From Synechococcus sp. ATX 2A4 (GTDB taxonomy: Bacteria; Cyanobacteriota; Cyanobacteriia; PCC-6307; Cyanobiaceae), in the NCBI RefSeq assembly GCF_024346375.1, contig NZ_JAGQCV010000004.1:1-64000 (forward strand): a stretch of DNA of 64,000 bases, read 5' to 3'. Shown one piece after another: positions 9,097 to 18,699 of the stretch; position 1 is the first letter of the stretch, and each line of letters opens with the position of its first letter. A program made the translations under genes and the position numbers. Below the pieces are notes generated by a model that ran no database searches, had not been told where the DNA came from, and worked only from the letters and a program-made list of their open reading frames with translations.

Positions 9097-9125
9097 ACCT
9101 TACCATTAGACCATGTACGGCTCAA
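9097..9125 (-). promoter_or_regulatory. Possible sigma-70-type promoter for the rml operon
   Basis: On the minus strand a TTGAGC box (9120-9125) and a TAAGGT box (9097-9102) are 17 bases apart, 36 bases upstream of the rmlA start at 9061. Spacing is ideal; both hexamers are imperfect. It lies in the only sizeable gap (9062-9261) between cysC and rmlA. Pattern only; no transcript evidence. Confidence 0.3.
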
Positions 9126-9261
9126 TCCGGCTTGTTCGGGGTGGACAATCGCTTGTGTCCCTCCTGCTTGCCTGCAAAAGTAGGGGTATGGTTTGGTGGA
9201 ACTAGTTCCTTGTCCCTGTCCGCTACCCGCTTCGGCTTGGTTGCGTCACAGTTTCCGCCGA

Positions 9262-9912
9262 TCAGCCAGCGGCTTTGGCTCTGAGGATTCCTCTCCCTTC
9301 AAGCTCGCAGATCACTTGTTCCACGCAATCCTGTAGGTTTCGCTTTCCTGATTCCACGCGCAATTCAGGAGCCATGGGAGCTTCATAGGGGCTTGAAATT
9401 CCTGTGAACTCCTTGATCTGGCCAGCTCGCGCCTTGGCATAAAGTCCCTTCGGATCTCTACTTTCGCAAGCTTCAAGATCAGCTGCGCAGTGAATCTCAA
9501 TGAAATCCCCCGCGTTCACTAGGGCACGCGCCTTGTCGCGGTCGGCGCGGAAGGGGGAGACGAACGCCGTTAGCACGATTACGCCCGCATCGAGGAACAG
9601 CTTGGCGACTTCTCCGATCCGGCGGATGTTCTCCTCCCGGTCGTGATCTGAGAAGCCCAGGTCCTTGCAGAGGCCGTGGCGGATATTGTCGCCGTCGAGC
9701 ACATAGCTGCTGAGCCCGCGGGCGAACAGTTCCGCATTCACCGCATTGGCCAGGGTGCTCTTGCCGCTGCCCGAAAGGCCGGTGAACCAGAGGATGGCGC
9801 TGTTGTGGCCCTGCCTCTCCGCTTGCCGGGTGCGATCCACCGAGGCCTGATGCCACACGATGTTGCTGGATTTGATCACGTCGTTGGCTTCACCGCTTGC
9901 ATTCACTGGCAT
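9262..9912 (-). CDS. cysC: Adenylylsulfate kinase CysC
   Basis: A 216-residue APS kinase that phosphorylates adenosine 5'-phosphosulfate to PAPS. The P-loop is GLSGSGKST near residue 50; DGDNIRHGLCKDLGFS is the APS-binding signature, followed by REENIRRIGEVAKLF and FVSPFRADRDKAR. GISSPYEAP is the typical C-terminal motif. It lies 42 bases after the end of the damaged cysQ. In the intact arrangement CysQ would remove the PAP by-product of PAPS use, so the pairing is functional, but here only the kinase remains whole. Confidence 0.95.
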   Translation of the reverse strand: MPVNASGEANDVIKSSNIVWHQASVDRTRQAERQGHNSAILWFTGLSGSGKSTLANAVNAELFARGLSSYVLDGDNIRHGLCKDLGFSDHDREENIRRIGEVAKLFLDAGVIVLTAFVSPFRADRDKARALVNAGDFIEIHCAADLEACESRDPKGLYAKARAGQIKEFTGISSPYEAPMAPELRVESGKRNLQDCVEQVICELEGRGILRAKAAG

Positions 9913-9954
9913 GGAAGGATCGGCTGGGTACAGGAGTGGGGAACACCGCCTGGC

Positions 9955-10890
9955 TCAGAGCACCGCCTCTGGATCGATGCGGGCCATGGCTGCTGCCGCG
10001 GCATCGCATAGAACTTTATGGGCGGGTCCGTGGCTGGCAATCAGGCAACCGGCCTGGCGGAAGTTCCCAGTGTTGTACAGCAGGGGCTGCCCATCGGCAT
10101 GGGTGAAGGCGCCCCCTGCTGCCAGCAGCACCGCTTCGGGGGCCGCCATGTCCCAGTCTTTCGGCGCTGTTTTGCCGGAGAGGGAGATGTAGAGGTCGGT
10201 TTCGCCCCGCAGGATCGACGCCACCTTGCCCCCCACACTCCCGCGCGCGATGCCGCTGGCGATCGGCAGGGAGGCCATCAGTTGTTCCAACCGATCGTCG
10301 CGGTGGCTGTGGCTGCTGACGGGAATCAGGCTCGACAGTGCCGTGCGCCCGCTCAGGGAAGGAAGTTGCCATTCCCCATCCGGTGTTTCCTTACAGCCAC
10401 GGGGAGCTCGATGCCGCTGGGGTCGATCCAACCGAACCAGAGTTCATCAAGCTCCGGCAGCAACACCACGCCGAGGGAAGGCAACTGCTGGTGCACCAGG
10501 GCGAGATGCACGGCGTATTCGCCGTTGACTTCTAGGACGTCCTTGGTGCCATCGAGGGGGGCGAGGATCCAGAGCCAATGGTTGGCGATGGCCTGATTGG
10601 CCGGCCACTGGCCCGTGGTTTCCTCGCTGAGGATGGCCCTGCTGGCGGCGGGAAAGGCGTTTTGCAGCCCCTTGATCAAATGCTCATTGACGGCCAGATC
10701 GGTGGCCCTGACTAGCCCTTTGGGTTCCTCACCCACCGAAAGGATGGGCGGATAGCAAAACAGAGGGTTTCCGCGTGGGCATAGGCCTGCAGGGTGGCTG
10801 CCGGCTCCCAGCAAAGCCGTCGCACGGCAGGGAGCCCCGGTGCGGCGTTGTGGCCGGCGAGGGTGCCACTGGCGAAAACAGCTCGTTCAT
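9955..10890 (-). pseudogene. cysQ: Frameshifted cysQ (3'(2'),5'-bisphosphate nucleotidase)
   Basis: Three frames together spell a CysQ of the inositol-monophosphatase superfamily, which hydrolyses PAP to AMP. AVRRLCWEPAATLQAYAHAE is in one frame up to about 10775, where the frame shifts. YPPILSVGEEPKG, RATDLAVNEHL, ILSEETTGQW and WILAPLDGTKDVLE follow in a second frame to about 10390. SHSHRDDRLEQL, GETDLYISLSG, WDMAAPEAVLLAAGG and CLIASHG are in the third. A start ATG lies at 10890, two bases from the nrdJ stop, but an extra shift is needed to join it. The metal motif reads APLDGT, where the family has DPLDGT/DPIDGT, so a catalytic Asp is also lost. Decay or sequence error is possible; the substitution favours decay. 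Confidence 0.85.
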
Positions 10891-10894
10891 GGGG

Positions 10895-13234
10895 TCAGGG
10901 CTTGGCCAGCGGCAGCAGGCACTTGTCAGAGTCGCAGCCCGCGGGGCCCGCCTCCACCAGTTCGCCGTTGTCGTAGCGCTGCAGCGAGACGAAGAAATCC
11001 AGCTCGCGGCGGCGCGACGCCACCTCCTCTTGCAGGCGCTGATAGGTGGCCTGGTCGATCGGCTCGAATGGCAGTCGCGGGAAGGTGGCGTTGGCATCAA
11101 AGCGCGCCAGCAGCGCCGCCGAGATGTAACCCTTGCCTTGATCGATCGCCGCGTGAATGGCTTCCGCGAGGGGTTCGATCTCGTTTTCGCGGAACTCGAC
11201 CGTGGCGGAGGTGTTGTGGGCGGTGTAGTGCTGCTGCACCTGCATGTAGAAATCGAACTGGGCCAGGGCCGAGAAGTTGTTGATCTCCACCGCATCGGCG
11301 CCCGGCAGGTTGGCCCAGCTCACTTCGGTGGGGATTTCCACCAACCACTCGGTGCAGCGGGAATCGAACGGATCATCCAGCAGGCGGCCCTGCTCGTCCT
11401 TGTCCGATTGGCTCGGCACGATCGTGTAGCCGTAATCCATGCAGGCCAGCGCCACCGGATCGTTTTTGCGGAAGGTGATGCGGCGGATGAAGCGTTGGGC
11501 CTTGGGCGGATGCCAGCCGGGGCTGGCGCCGGTGAGCAGGCTCTTGGTACCGGCGGGCTGCACCGTGGTGCAGCGGTTGGGGCGGCGCAGGCCGTGGCGG
11601 TCGCAGTAGTCCCACACGGCTTCGTTCACGGCCGTCTTCCAGCGGCTCAGGTAGGCGGCTTCCTGTTGCTTGAACGCCAGCCCGGCCTCGGTGTCGGGAC
11701 GGCCCGCCTCCCACCAGGTGAGCCAGGGGGTGCCGAAGGCATGCACGAAGAAATCGAACAGGCCGGTGAAGCTGACGCCCACGATCGGATCCCAGGCACG
11801 GCTCTGGCGGTAACGCTCCACCTCGAAGCGGTGGTTCAGCAGGCAGGCCACCGCCAGGCCGGCGGCGCGGAAGGCATCGGCCTGGCCCTCGTGGTCGGCG
11901 GGATCGATCTGGTTGAGGTGAATCTCCGCCAGGTTGCAGTGGAAATCAGCGCCGAGGATTTCGCCGCAGGGGTTGAGGCCATAGCGGCTGAGGCGGTGCT
12001 CCAGTTCTGCGCCGGTGATCTGCGGATGGTTGAGCTGCAGCCAGCGGCCCGCCTCCTCACGGCCCTGATCGCAGTAGATGGTGATGAATTCGCTGCGCAA
12101 CTCAGGCGTGGTGAGCAGGTCGGCGTTCGAGCGGGCGATCGCTTCGGGGGCGAACTGGATCGCTCCTTCGCCGCTCTGGAACTGCTTGAGCACCGCTTCC
12201 CGCACCACCTCGCGGCTGGGGCGCGTGTGGAACACGCGGGTGTGGTTGGCCATGCGCAGGGCATCGCGCTCGGGGTCGATGCGCCAGTTGCCTTCGGCGT
12301 CCTGCTGCCAGAGGTTCTCCTTGGCGCCAGCGGCGGAGGAGTCGTCGGCGCAGAACTGCCGCATGCCGGCACTGCGGCGGATGTTGCCGGCCACAATCGT
12401 GACGGCCGCCTCATCGATCAACAGGCAGCATTCCACCGAGCTGAGCTGGCGGCCATTGGCCTTGTTGAGAATCTCGGCGACGCGTCCGTAGAGGTCTTTG
12501 AGCTTTACGGGGTTGGCCATGCCGCCGAACCCCTTGAGTGTTTCGCCCACCGGCCGCACATCGGAGAGGTCAACGCTGACCGTCACCTCGCCGTCGAAGC
12601 GGGCATCGCTGCTGAGCTCGAGGAGGAGCTGGTAGCTGTCGACCCAGCCCCGACGGGTGTCGCCCACCTTGATCGCCACCTCGTGGCCCGTGATCGTGTG
12701 GCTGGTGTGCTCCTGGCGCTGGCCGGCGGGAGTGGCGCCGATGTCGGTGACGGAGGCGATCCGCAGGCGGTTGCGCACCGCAGGCAAGCGCTCGATCAGC
12801 CGCGGCTCGATGATGGCGCCCGTGCCGCAGCCCATCATCGCCAGGTCCATCATCAGACCGAAGGCTTCCCAGTCGATCAGGTTGGTGGACGTGCAGTTGT
12901 AGGCGCCGGAGAAGTTCTGGGGCTGCTCGATCCAGTCGGTGCCGCCGATCCACAGCCACCGCCCAGAGGGCAGCGCCTTCTGCCCCTTCTGCATCCGGCG
13001 CAGCAGGGCCACTTCCTCGGCGTTGAGGTTGCCGAGCTTGCGCAGGCCCTCGAGGTTGCGTTCGCTCACCTCCTGCCAGCTCTCGCGCCCGTTCGGGGTT
13101 TTGCGGCTGTACGTGCGGTAGAAGACCGGGTTCGCCGCCGGGGCCGTGACGGGGAAATCTGCAGCGTCGGCGTCTGGCAGGCCGGCCAGCCGGGAGAGCT
13201 CGGCCGCAGTGGCAGGCGTGGCGGAGAGGGTCAC
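10895..13234 (-). CDS. nrdJ: Adenosylcobalamin-dependent (class II) ribonucleotide reductase
   Basis: A 779-residue monomeric class II ribonucleoside-triphosphate reductase, making deoxynucleotides with a B12 radical and no oxygen requirement. It shows NPCGEILGADFHCNLAE (active-site NPCGE loop with the radical Cys), TVQPAGTKSLLTGASPG (phosphate-binding region), and a C-terminal CDSDKC that fits the redox Cys pair. GTG at 13234 is taken as the start (VTLSATPATAAELSRLAGLP); the frame is open to a TTG at 13291, which would add 19 unlikely residues. cysQ begins two bases after its stop, so nrdJ-cysQ-cysC was probably one transcript. B12-dependent RNR is common in picocyanobacteria. Confidence 0.93.
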   Translation of the reverse strand: MTLSATPATAAELSRLAGLPDADAADFPVTAPAANPVFYRTYSRKTPNGRESWQEVSERNLEGLRKLGNLNAEEVALLRRMQKGQKALPSGRWLWIGGTDWIEQPQNFSGAYNCTSTNLIDWEAFGLMMDLAMMGCGTGAIIEPRLIERLPAVRNRLRIASVTDIGATPAGQRQEHTSHTITGHEVAIKVGDTRRGWVDSYQLLLELSSDARFDGEVTVSVDLSDVRPVGETLKGFGGMANPVKLKDLYGRVAEILNKANGRQLSSVECCLLIDEAAVTIVAGNIRRSAGMRQFCADDSSAAGAKENLWQQDAEGNWRIDPERDALRMANHTRVFHTRPSREVVREAVLKQFQSGEGAIQFAPEAIARSNADLLTTPELRSEFITIYCDQGREEAGRWLQLNHPQITGAELEHRLSRYGLNPCGEILGADFHCNLAEIHLNQIDPADHEGQADAFRAAGLAVACLLNHRFEVERYRQSRAWDPIVGVSFTGLFDFFVHAFGTPWLTWWEAGRPDTEAGLAFKQQEAAYLSRWKTAVNEAVWDYCDRHGLRRPNRCTTVQPAGTKSLLTGASPGWHPPKAQRFIRRITFRKNDPVALACMDYGYTIVPSQSDKDEQGRLLDDPFDSRCTEWLVEIPTEVSWANLPGADAVEINNFSALAQFDFYMQVQQHYTAHNTSATVEFRENEIEPLAEAIHAAIDQGKGYISAALLARFDANATFPRLPFEPIDQATYQRLQEEVASRRRELDFFVSLQRYDNGELVEAGPAGCDSDKCLLPLAKP

Positions 13235-13344
13235 GGAAACAGGGGCACGGGGCGCGTGGAAAAACCATAACCCCACCTGTGGGGTGCGCAAGGTTCATCG
13301 TGCACCAGTGGCAGTGTCTGCGCCAGGCTGGCGGTGCTGCGGCG

Positions 13345-14022
13345 ATGGCCATGGAGCGGATCTGCGAGCCCGAGCTGATGGACGACGCCGAGCAGGCGCG
13401 CGCCTATGCCGACGCCGACTTCGCCGCCGGTGACCGCGCCCTGCTGGACCGCCTTGAAGCGTTGTTCGGGCCCCAGCTGGGGCCGCGGATCATCGATCTG
13501 GGTTGCGGACCCGGCAACATCAGCTTTCTGCTGGCGGAGCGTTACCCCACGGCCCGGGTGCTGGGCCTCGATGGCGCCCCCGCCATGCTGGCGATCGCCG
13601 CCGCACGCCTGCCGGCCACGCCGGCCCGCTGGCCTGGATTGAGCTTTCAGCACCTGCTGCTGACGCCGGGGGGTGCCCTGCCCGACGAAGGCCGCTGGAC
13701 GGCGGTGGTCAGCAACAGCCTGCTGCACCATCTGCATGATCCGCTGGTGCTGTGGCAGGCGGTGCGCCGGCTGGCGGCCCCCGGAGCGGCCATCTGCATC
13801 AAAGACCTGCGCCGTCCGGAGGATGCGGCGGCCCTCGACACGCTGGTGCAGCGCCATGCCGCCGCTGCTCCGCCCGTGCTGCGGCGCGACTACGCCCTGT
13901 CGCTGCGGGCGGCCTTTCGCCGCACGGAGGTGGAGGCCCAGCTCCAGCGGGCGGGGATCGAGGGGTTGGCGGTGCGGGAGCTCGACGACCGCTACCTGGA
14001 AATCTGGGGACGGTTGGGCTGA
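13345..14022 (+). CDS. Class I SAM-dependent methyltransferase
   Basis: A protein of about 225 residues with the class I methyltransferase core: motif I IIDLGCGPGNISFLLAERYP, then VLGLDGAPAMLAIA, and VVSNSLLHHLHDP as the post-motif region. The substrate is not evident; the layout resembles small-molecule rather than rRNA methylases. The frame is open from 13279, but ATG at 13345 (MAMERICEPELMDD) is the likely start, since upstream residues are not protein-like. It is divergent from nrdJ, so the 110 bases between them should hold both promoters. Confidence 0.8.
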   Translation: MAMERICEPELMDDAEQARAYADADFAAGDRALLDRLEALFGPQLGPRIIDLGCGPGNISFLLAERYPTARVLGLDGAPAMLAIAAARLPATPARWPGLSFQHLLLTPGGALPDEGRWTAVVSNSLLHHLHDPLVLWQAVRRLAAPGAAICIKDLRRPEDAAALDTLVQRHAAAAPPVLRRDYALSLRAAFRRTEVEAQLQRAGIEGLAVRELDDRYLEIWGRLG

Positions 14023-14085
14023 ACGGCGCTCACCTGCTCGCTGCCGCTAAACCAAAGGGGCTTCATTGCTGCTGCACCTCCTTCC

Positions 14086-14928
14086 GTGCCGCCCCACGCC
14101 CGCCGCTGGCGCTGGCCCCGGGGACTTGCCCTTGCGCTGGCCCTACCCACCGCTGCTGCCACCGCTGCTGCCACCGCTGCTGCTGCAGCCGCTCTTGCCA
14201 TTGCCGTTGTGGCAGCGGCCACGGGGTTCGGCCCACTGGCGAGTGCGCCGGCGGCGGCCCAGGCCCTGCGCCCTCCCGCCTGGTTGCAGGAGCCTCCGGC
14301 CAGCGTCGGGCCAATCCGGCCCACCTGGGAGGCGCTGCTGTTCGCCCGGCTCGACGCGGGCGATCAGGCCTGGTTGCCCCGCCCGCAGCGGTTGCCCGAT
14401 GGCCGTATCCGTTATGTCTACCGGCAGCGTCGCGGCGAGCGGGACCTCACCATGGCCCAGATCCACGACCTCTTGCGCCATCCGCCCCGCTTCACAGCTG
14501 AACGGGCCGCCATCACCGCCCTGCTGGCTCAGCTCTGGGGCCTGGGGGTGCGGGTGGAACTGACCACCCCGCGGGTGGCGGCAGCAGCCGGCGAATGGGT
14601 GCCCCGAGAAGCGGTGATCCGGATCCGGCCTGACGTGCCCGACCGCGGCACGCTTGATTTCGCCGCCGTGCTCAACCACGAGGCGATCCATGTGGCCCAG
14701 AGCTGCCGGGCCGGCGGTCTGCGGCGGCCGCCCATCCCCCTGGGCCTGCCGGTGCGTTTATCCGCGGAAGCGCGGGAGCTGCTCGCCCAGCCCCTTTACG
14801 CCCGCATCCCACCGCGGGTGCGCCAGCTGGAGCAGGAGGCCTTCAGCCATCAGCAGGACCTGGCCCTCGGCGCCCAGCTGCTGCGCACCCTCTGCCGGCC
14901 GGACAACCGCCCCGGCCTGGCAGGCTGA
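14086..14928 (+). CDS. Exported HExxH putative metallopeptidase-like protein, copy 1
   Basis: A 280-residue protein from a GTG. An Ala-rich hydrophobic N-terminus (about residues 10-60) acts as a signal peptide or anchor. The core has [15 protein letters not shown], then [17 protein letters not shown], where HEAIH is a zincin-type HExxH, and a distal QLEQEAF that could give a third metal-ligand Glu. A closely related protein is at 32954-33790 in the same window and conserves the motif, the downstream Cys and QLEQEA. I know of no assigned function; peptidase activity is inferred from the motif alone. It sits just ahead of prfC. Confidence 0.7.
   Translation: MPPHARRWRWPRGLALALALPTAAATAAATAAAAAALAIAVVAAATGFGPLASAPAAAQALRPPAWLQEPPASVGPIRPTWEALLFARLDAGDQAWLPRPQRLPDGRIRYVYRQRRGERDLTMAQIHDLLRHPPRFTAERAAITALLAQLWGLGVRVELTTPRVAAAAGEWVPREAVIRIRPDVPDRGTLDFAAVLNHEAIHVAQSCRAGGLRRPPIPLGLPVRLSAEARELLAQPLYARIPPRVRQLEQEAFSHQQDLALGAQLLRTLCRPDNRPGLAG
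14149..14184 (+). repeat. 12-bp tandem repeat (3 copies) in a signal-peptide region
   Basis: Three head-to-tail copies of accgctgctgcc (last copy with one change) encode TAAATAAATAAA in the hydrophobic N-terminus of the HExxH protein. Copy number could change by slippage and would alter the length of the Ala-rich segment in frame. Confidence 0.8.
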
Positions 14929-14932
14929 GACC

Positions 14933-16630
14933 ATGACCAGCGTTTCCCCCCATCACGAGTCCTCCGGCCCGGCTTCCGCTGGCTCTGCCTCTGGCTCCAG
15001 CTCCAGCGATGACGCTGCCGGCTTGGCCCTTGCTGAAGCTGTGGCGAAGCGGCGCAACTTCGCGATCATTTCCCACCCGGACGCGGGCAAGACCACCCTC
15101 ACCGAGAAGCTGTTGCTGTACGGGGGGGCGATCCAGCAGGCCGGTGCGGTGAAGGCCAAGGGGGAGCAGCGCAAGGTCACCTCCGACTGGATGGAGATCG
15201 AAAAACAGCGCGGCATCTCGATCACTTCCACCGTGCTGCAGTTCGACTACGCCGGCAGCACGGTGAACCTGCTCGACACCCCGGGCCACCAGGATTTTTC
15301 GGAAGACACCTACCGCACCTTGGCTGCCGCCGACAACGCGGTGATGCTGGAAGACGCCGCCAAGGGCCTCGAACCCCAGACGCGCAAGCTGTTTGAGGTC
15401 TGCCGCCTGCGCAAGGTGCCGATCTTCACCTTCATCAACAAGATGGACCGGCCGGGGCGGGAGCCGCTGGAGTTGATCGATGAGATCGAAAGCGAGCTGG
15501 GCCTGACCTGCTGGCCGGTCAACTGGCCGATCGGCAGCGGTGACCGCTTCCGTGGTGTGATCGACCGCCGCAGCAAAGATGTGATCCTGTTCGAGCGGGC
15601 GGAACGGGGCCGGCAGGCGGCGGAGAAGCGGCTACCGGCCGGCAGCGCCGAGCTGGCCCACCTGGTGGAACCTGAGCTTCTGGCAGCGGCGCTCGATGAG
15701 CTGGAGCTGCTCGATGGCGCCGGCGCCGAGCTCGATCTGGAGCTGGTGCATGCCGGCGAACTGAGCCCGGTGTTCTTCGGTTCGGCGATGACCAACTTCG
15801 GCGTGCGTCCTTTCCTGGATGCCTTTCTGGAGCTGGCCCAGCGGCCGGTGGCGCGGCTGAGCAGCGATGGCCCGGTGGATCCGCTGCGGCCGGAGTTCAG
15901 CGGCTTCGTGTTCAAACTGCAGGCCAACATGGACCCGCGCCACCGCGACCGCATCGCCTTTGTGCGGGTCTGCAGCGGCCACTTCGAGAAGGACATGAGC
16001 GTGCGGCACGCCCGCAGCGGCCGCACGATCCGCCTCTCACGCCCCCAGAAGCTGTTCGGCCAGGACCGTGAGGTGGTGGAGGACGCCTACCCCGGCGATG
16101 TGATCGGCCTGAACAATCCCGGCATGTTCGCCATCGGCGACACCCTCTACGCCGGCAGCAAGGTGGAGTACGAAGGCATCCCCTGCTTCAGCCCCGAACT
16201 GTTCGCCTGGCTGCGGAACCCCAACCCCTCGGCGTTCAAAAGCTTCCGCAAGGGGGTGAACGAGCTGCGGGAGGAGGGAGCCGTGCAGATCCTCTATGAC
16301 ACCGATGCCAGCAAGCGCGACCCGATCCTGGCGGCCGTGGGCCAGCTGCAGATGGAGGTGGTGCAATACCGGCTTCAGCACGAATACGGCGTGGAGACAC
16401 GCCTTGAGCCCCTCGGCTTCAGCGTGGCGCGCTGGGTGGTGGGTGGCTGGGCGGCGTTGGAGGCGGTGGGGCGGATCTTCAACTGCAAGACCGTGCGCGA
16501 CGCCTGGGACCGGCCCGTGTTGCTGTTCAAGAACGAGTGGAACCTCAACCAGCTGCGGGAAGACCACCCCGACTTTGTGCTCAGCGCTGTGGCGCCGGTG
16601 GTGAGCGGCGTGGAGCCAATCGCCCTCTGA
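14933..16630 (+). CDS. prfC: Peptide chain release factor 3
   Basis: A 565-residue translational GTPase that recycles RF1/RF2 from the ribosome after termination. G1 is [16 protein letters not shown] near residue 50, G2 lies in [11 protein letters not shown]3 is [16 protein letters not shown] and G4 is NKMDRPG. The C-terminal RF3-specific domain contains [20 protein letters not shown] and [15 protein letters not shown] at 14933 is used: upstream in-frame sequence belongs to the overlapping end of the HExxH gene. The N-terminus has a Ser/Ala-rich tail of about 35 residues before the G domain. A housekeeping gene of normal length. Confidence 0.95.
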   Translation: MTSVSPHHESSGPASAGSASGSSSSDDAAGLALAEAVAKRRNFAIISHPDAGKTTLTEKLLLYGGAIQQAGAVKAKGEQRKVTSDWMEIEKQRGISITSTVLQFDYAGSTVNLLDTPGHQDFSEDTYRTLAAADNAVMLEDAAKGLEPQTRKLFEVCRLRKVPIFTFINKMDRPGREPLELIDEIESELGLTCWPVNWPIGSGDRFRGVIDRRSKDVILFERAERGRQAAEKRLPAGSAELAHLVEPELLAAALDELELLDGAGAELDLELVHAGELSPVFFGSAMTNFGVRPFLDAFLELAQRPVARLSSDGPVDPLRPEFSGFVFKLQANMDPRHRDRIAFVRVCSGHFEKDMSVRHARSGRTIRLSRPQKLFGQDREVVEDAYPGDVIGLNNPGMFAIGDTLYAGSKVEYEGIPCFSPELFAWLRNPNPSAFKSFRKGVNELREEGAVQILYDTDASKRDPILAAVGQLQMEVVQYRLQHEYGVETRLEPLGFSVARWVVGGWAALEAVGRIFNCKTVRDAWDRPVLLFKNEWNLNQLREDHPDFVLSAVAPVVSGVEPIAL

Positions 16631-16701
16631 GCATTTCTGATGCCGGTGCCCACAGCGCTGCTCCCGGCCCGCCAGAATCTTTGCAACGAAAGATCACAGC
16701 C

Positions 16702-16926
16702 ATGGCCGAGCCCTTCTGGCTGGTTCGCCCCCGCCATGACGGAGGCTCCGATTACGTGCGCTTCCTTCCCAGCCAGGAAGCCGTGGAGGTGCGCGAAGGC
16801 AGCCATCTGCCGCCCCAGATGCCGCTCCTGAAGCGGCGCCAGTGGTTGCCGCTCAAAGAAGCTGAGGATTGCCGCCGGCATCTGCAGCAGGAAGGGGGAT
16901 TCCGTTCCAGCGAACCTTTGTTCTGA
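16702..16926 (+). CDS. Small DUF1651-like protein
   Basis: A 74-residue soluble protein starting MAEPFWLVRP with a pattern WLVRP...VRFLPS...LLKRRQWLPLKEAEDCR. This resembles the small DUF1651 family that is repeated in marine Synechococcus and Prochlorococcus genomes. Role unknown. It follows prfC by 71 bases. Assigned to the family from memory of the pattern rather than alignment. Confidence 0.6.
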   Translation: MAEPFWLVRPRHDGGSDYVRFLPSQEAVEVREGSHLPPQMPLLKRRQWLPLKEAEDCRRHLQQEGGFRSSEPLF

Positions 16927-17013
16927 ACCACTGGTTCGGTTGCAGCGGAGGCCTCCGGTTGGGGCGCGCCTCGATACGCTCGTACCACGACCCTGCTCAC
17001 CGCACCGGAGGCC

Positions 17014-17727
17014 ATGACCAACGGTTCTGCCCTACCCCCCGGCGCGACCGGCGGCTCCAGCGATGGCTTCAGCCCCTATGAGCGGCTTGGCATCGCCTCC
17101 GACGCCAGCTTCGATGAGGTGCAGGGAGCTCGCCAGCACTGCCTCGAGGCCGTGGGCGACGATCCCCAGGCCCGGGCTCGCGTCGAAGCCGCCTACGACG
17201 CCGTGTTGATGGAACGGCTGCGGGAACGGCAACAGGGGCGTGTCAGCAGCGCCGCCCTGAGCGCCTCAAAGCGCGAAGAGGTGAAACCGGCGGTCATCGC
17301 CCGTGCCCCTTCCAGGCCCGCCCTCCCGGCCATGCCATCACTGCCCCAGCTCTCCGGCGGCAAGCTCACGCGGCCGCGCTTCTCGATGCCCCGCCTGGTG
17401 CTGGCTGAGGGCCGCGAGCGCTGGGTGCCCCTGGCCGGTCAGGGGGTGGTCCTGCTGCTGCTGCTGGTTGCCCCCCCCTCCTCCGACACGGTGCTGCTGG
17501 CCCTCTCCACCCTGCTCACGGTGGTGAACCTGCAGCGGCGCAATGGCCGTTTCCTGGCGGCGGTGGGCTGGAGCTTCGGCCTGCTGGGCCTCGGCCTGCT
17601 GCTGGGCGGCGTGCTCGCCCAACTCGTCGATCCCGCCCTGCCACTCGGGCTGCCGTTGGCTGGCGAACAGCTCCAGAGCCTGCCGGCTCTGATCCTGCTG
17701 CTGCTGGGCGCCCTGCTGCTTGCCTGA
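17014..17727 (+). CDS. CPP1-like membrane protein with J-like domain
   Basis: A 237-residue protein with an N-terminal J-like region (YERLGIASDASFDEVQGAR, then a helical arm to about residue 75) lacking the HPD of true DnaJ. A Pro-rich linker leads to three or four C-terminal membrane segments (VVLLLLLVAPPS, GWSFGLLGLGLLLGGVL, LPALILLLLGALLLA). This is the architecture of cyanobacterial and plastid CPP1-like proteins, which in plants stabilise protochlorophyllide oxidoreductase. In cyanobacteria the role is less clear. Thylakoid or plasma-membrane location is inferred. Confidence 0.8.
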   Translation: MTNGSALPPGATGGSSDGFSPYERLGIASDASFDEVQGARQHCLEAVGDDPQARARVEAAYDAVLMERLRERQQGRVSSAALSASKREEVKPAVIARAPSRPALPAMPSLPQLSGGKLTRPRFSMPRLVLAEGRERWVPLAGQGVVLLLLLVAPPSSDTVLLALSTLLTVVNLQRRNGRFLAAVGWSFGLLGLGLLLGGVLAQLVDPALPLGLPLAGEQLQSLPALILLLLGALLLA

Positions 17728-17770
17728 AGGCTGGCCATCAGCCCAGCTTGCTGGCTGGCCTTGGCGCGGG

Positions 17771-18685
17771 TCACACCGCCGCCAGTTCCTCGATCAGTTC
17801 CCGCAGCTCGGGCGCCTCCACGCCGTACACCTCGTTGCAGAAGTGGCAGGTGAGCTCGGCACGGCCGTCTTCGCGCAGGATTGCATCGAGCTCGTCGCGC
17901 CCCAGCAGCCGTAAGGCATTGACGCTGCGGCTGCGGGTGCAGGGGCAGTGGAAGGTGACGTTCTGGCTCGCCTCCGCATCCTCCAGAAGCTGGGGATCAA
18001 GATCCGGGAAGATGTCTTCCAGCAGGCGTTGCAGATCGCTGCTGCAGTCAGCGAGGCGCTGGCTGAACCCCTGGATCTCGCGGCAGCGTTCTTCCAGCAG
18101 GGCCACCAGCGCCGGTTCCCGGGCGGCCTTGGGGAGCACCTGCACCAGCACCCCACCGGCGCAGCGCACACCGCTGCTGTCGATCTGCTCACCGACGAAC
18201 AGCGCCGACGGGGTCTGCTCGGAATGGAGCAGGTAAGAGGCCACGTCATCGCCGATGCCGCCGCTCACCAGCTCCACCGTGCTGCTGAACGGCTCCCCCT
18301 TGCCCTGGTCGCGCACCACGTGCAGGTAGCCGGTGCCCGTGGCTTTGCGGAAATCGAAGCGGTGCAGGCCCTCGGGCGTTTCCACCAGATCGAGCTCGAG
18401 GCCGGGCGCCCCCACGTAGCCGCGCACGGTGCCGTCCCGGCCCGCGTCCACCATCAGGCCGCGCAGCGGTCCGTCCGACTGGATGCGCAGGTTCACCCGC
18501 CCGTGGGCCACCTTCATCGAACTGGCCAGCAGCAGGCCGGCGGTCATCGCCCGGCCCAGCACAGCGGTGGTGAGGTACGAGAGGCCGTGGCGACGACGGG
18601 CATAACGGGTGGTCACAGTGGTGAGGGCCGCCACCATGCGGATGCCGCCACCAGCGGCCGTGGCCCGTACCAATCGATCGGGCAT
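17771..18685 (-). CDS. hslO: Hsp33 redox-regulated chaperone HslO
   Basis: A 304-residue Hsp33 chaperonin that is activated by oxidation and holds unfolding proteins. The N-terminal domain has [18 protein letters not shown] and the C-terminal redox switch has FHCPCTRSR followed by [11 protein letters not shown], i.e. CxC and CxxC zinc ligands spaced as in the family. Its start lies 14 bases downstream of the stop of an ABC ATPase gene, suggesting co-transcription. Confidence 0.95.
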   Translation of the reverse strand: MPDRLVRATAAGGGIRMVAALTTVTTRYARRRHGLSYLTTAVLGRAMTAGLLLASSMKVAHGRVNLRIQSDGPLRGLMVDAGRDGTVRGYVGAPGLELDLVETPEGLHRFDFRKATGTGYLHVVRDQGKGEPFSSTVELVSGGIGDDVASYLLHSEQTPSALFVGEQIDSSGVRCAGGVLVQVLPKAAREPALVALLEERCREIQGFSQRLADCSSDLQRLLEDIFPDLDPQLLEDAEASQNVTFHCPCTRSRSVNALRLLGRDELDAILREDGRAELTCHFCNEVYGVEAPELRELIEELAAV

Positions 18686-18699
18686 CGCCCCGCCCCAAC

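Noticed and set aside
10775-13270. Long open frame (831 codons) on the plus strand opposite nrdJ
   Set aside because: It is the shadow of the class II ribonucleotide reductase: high-GC codons in nrdJ leave the reverse frame open. Its translation is low-complexity Gly/Ala/Val/His with no domain.
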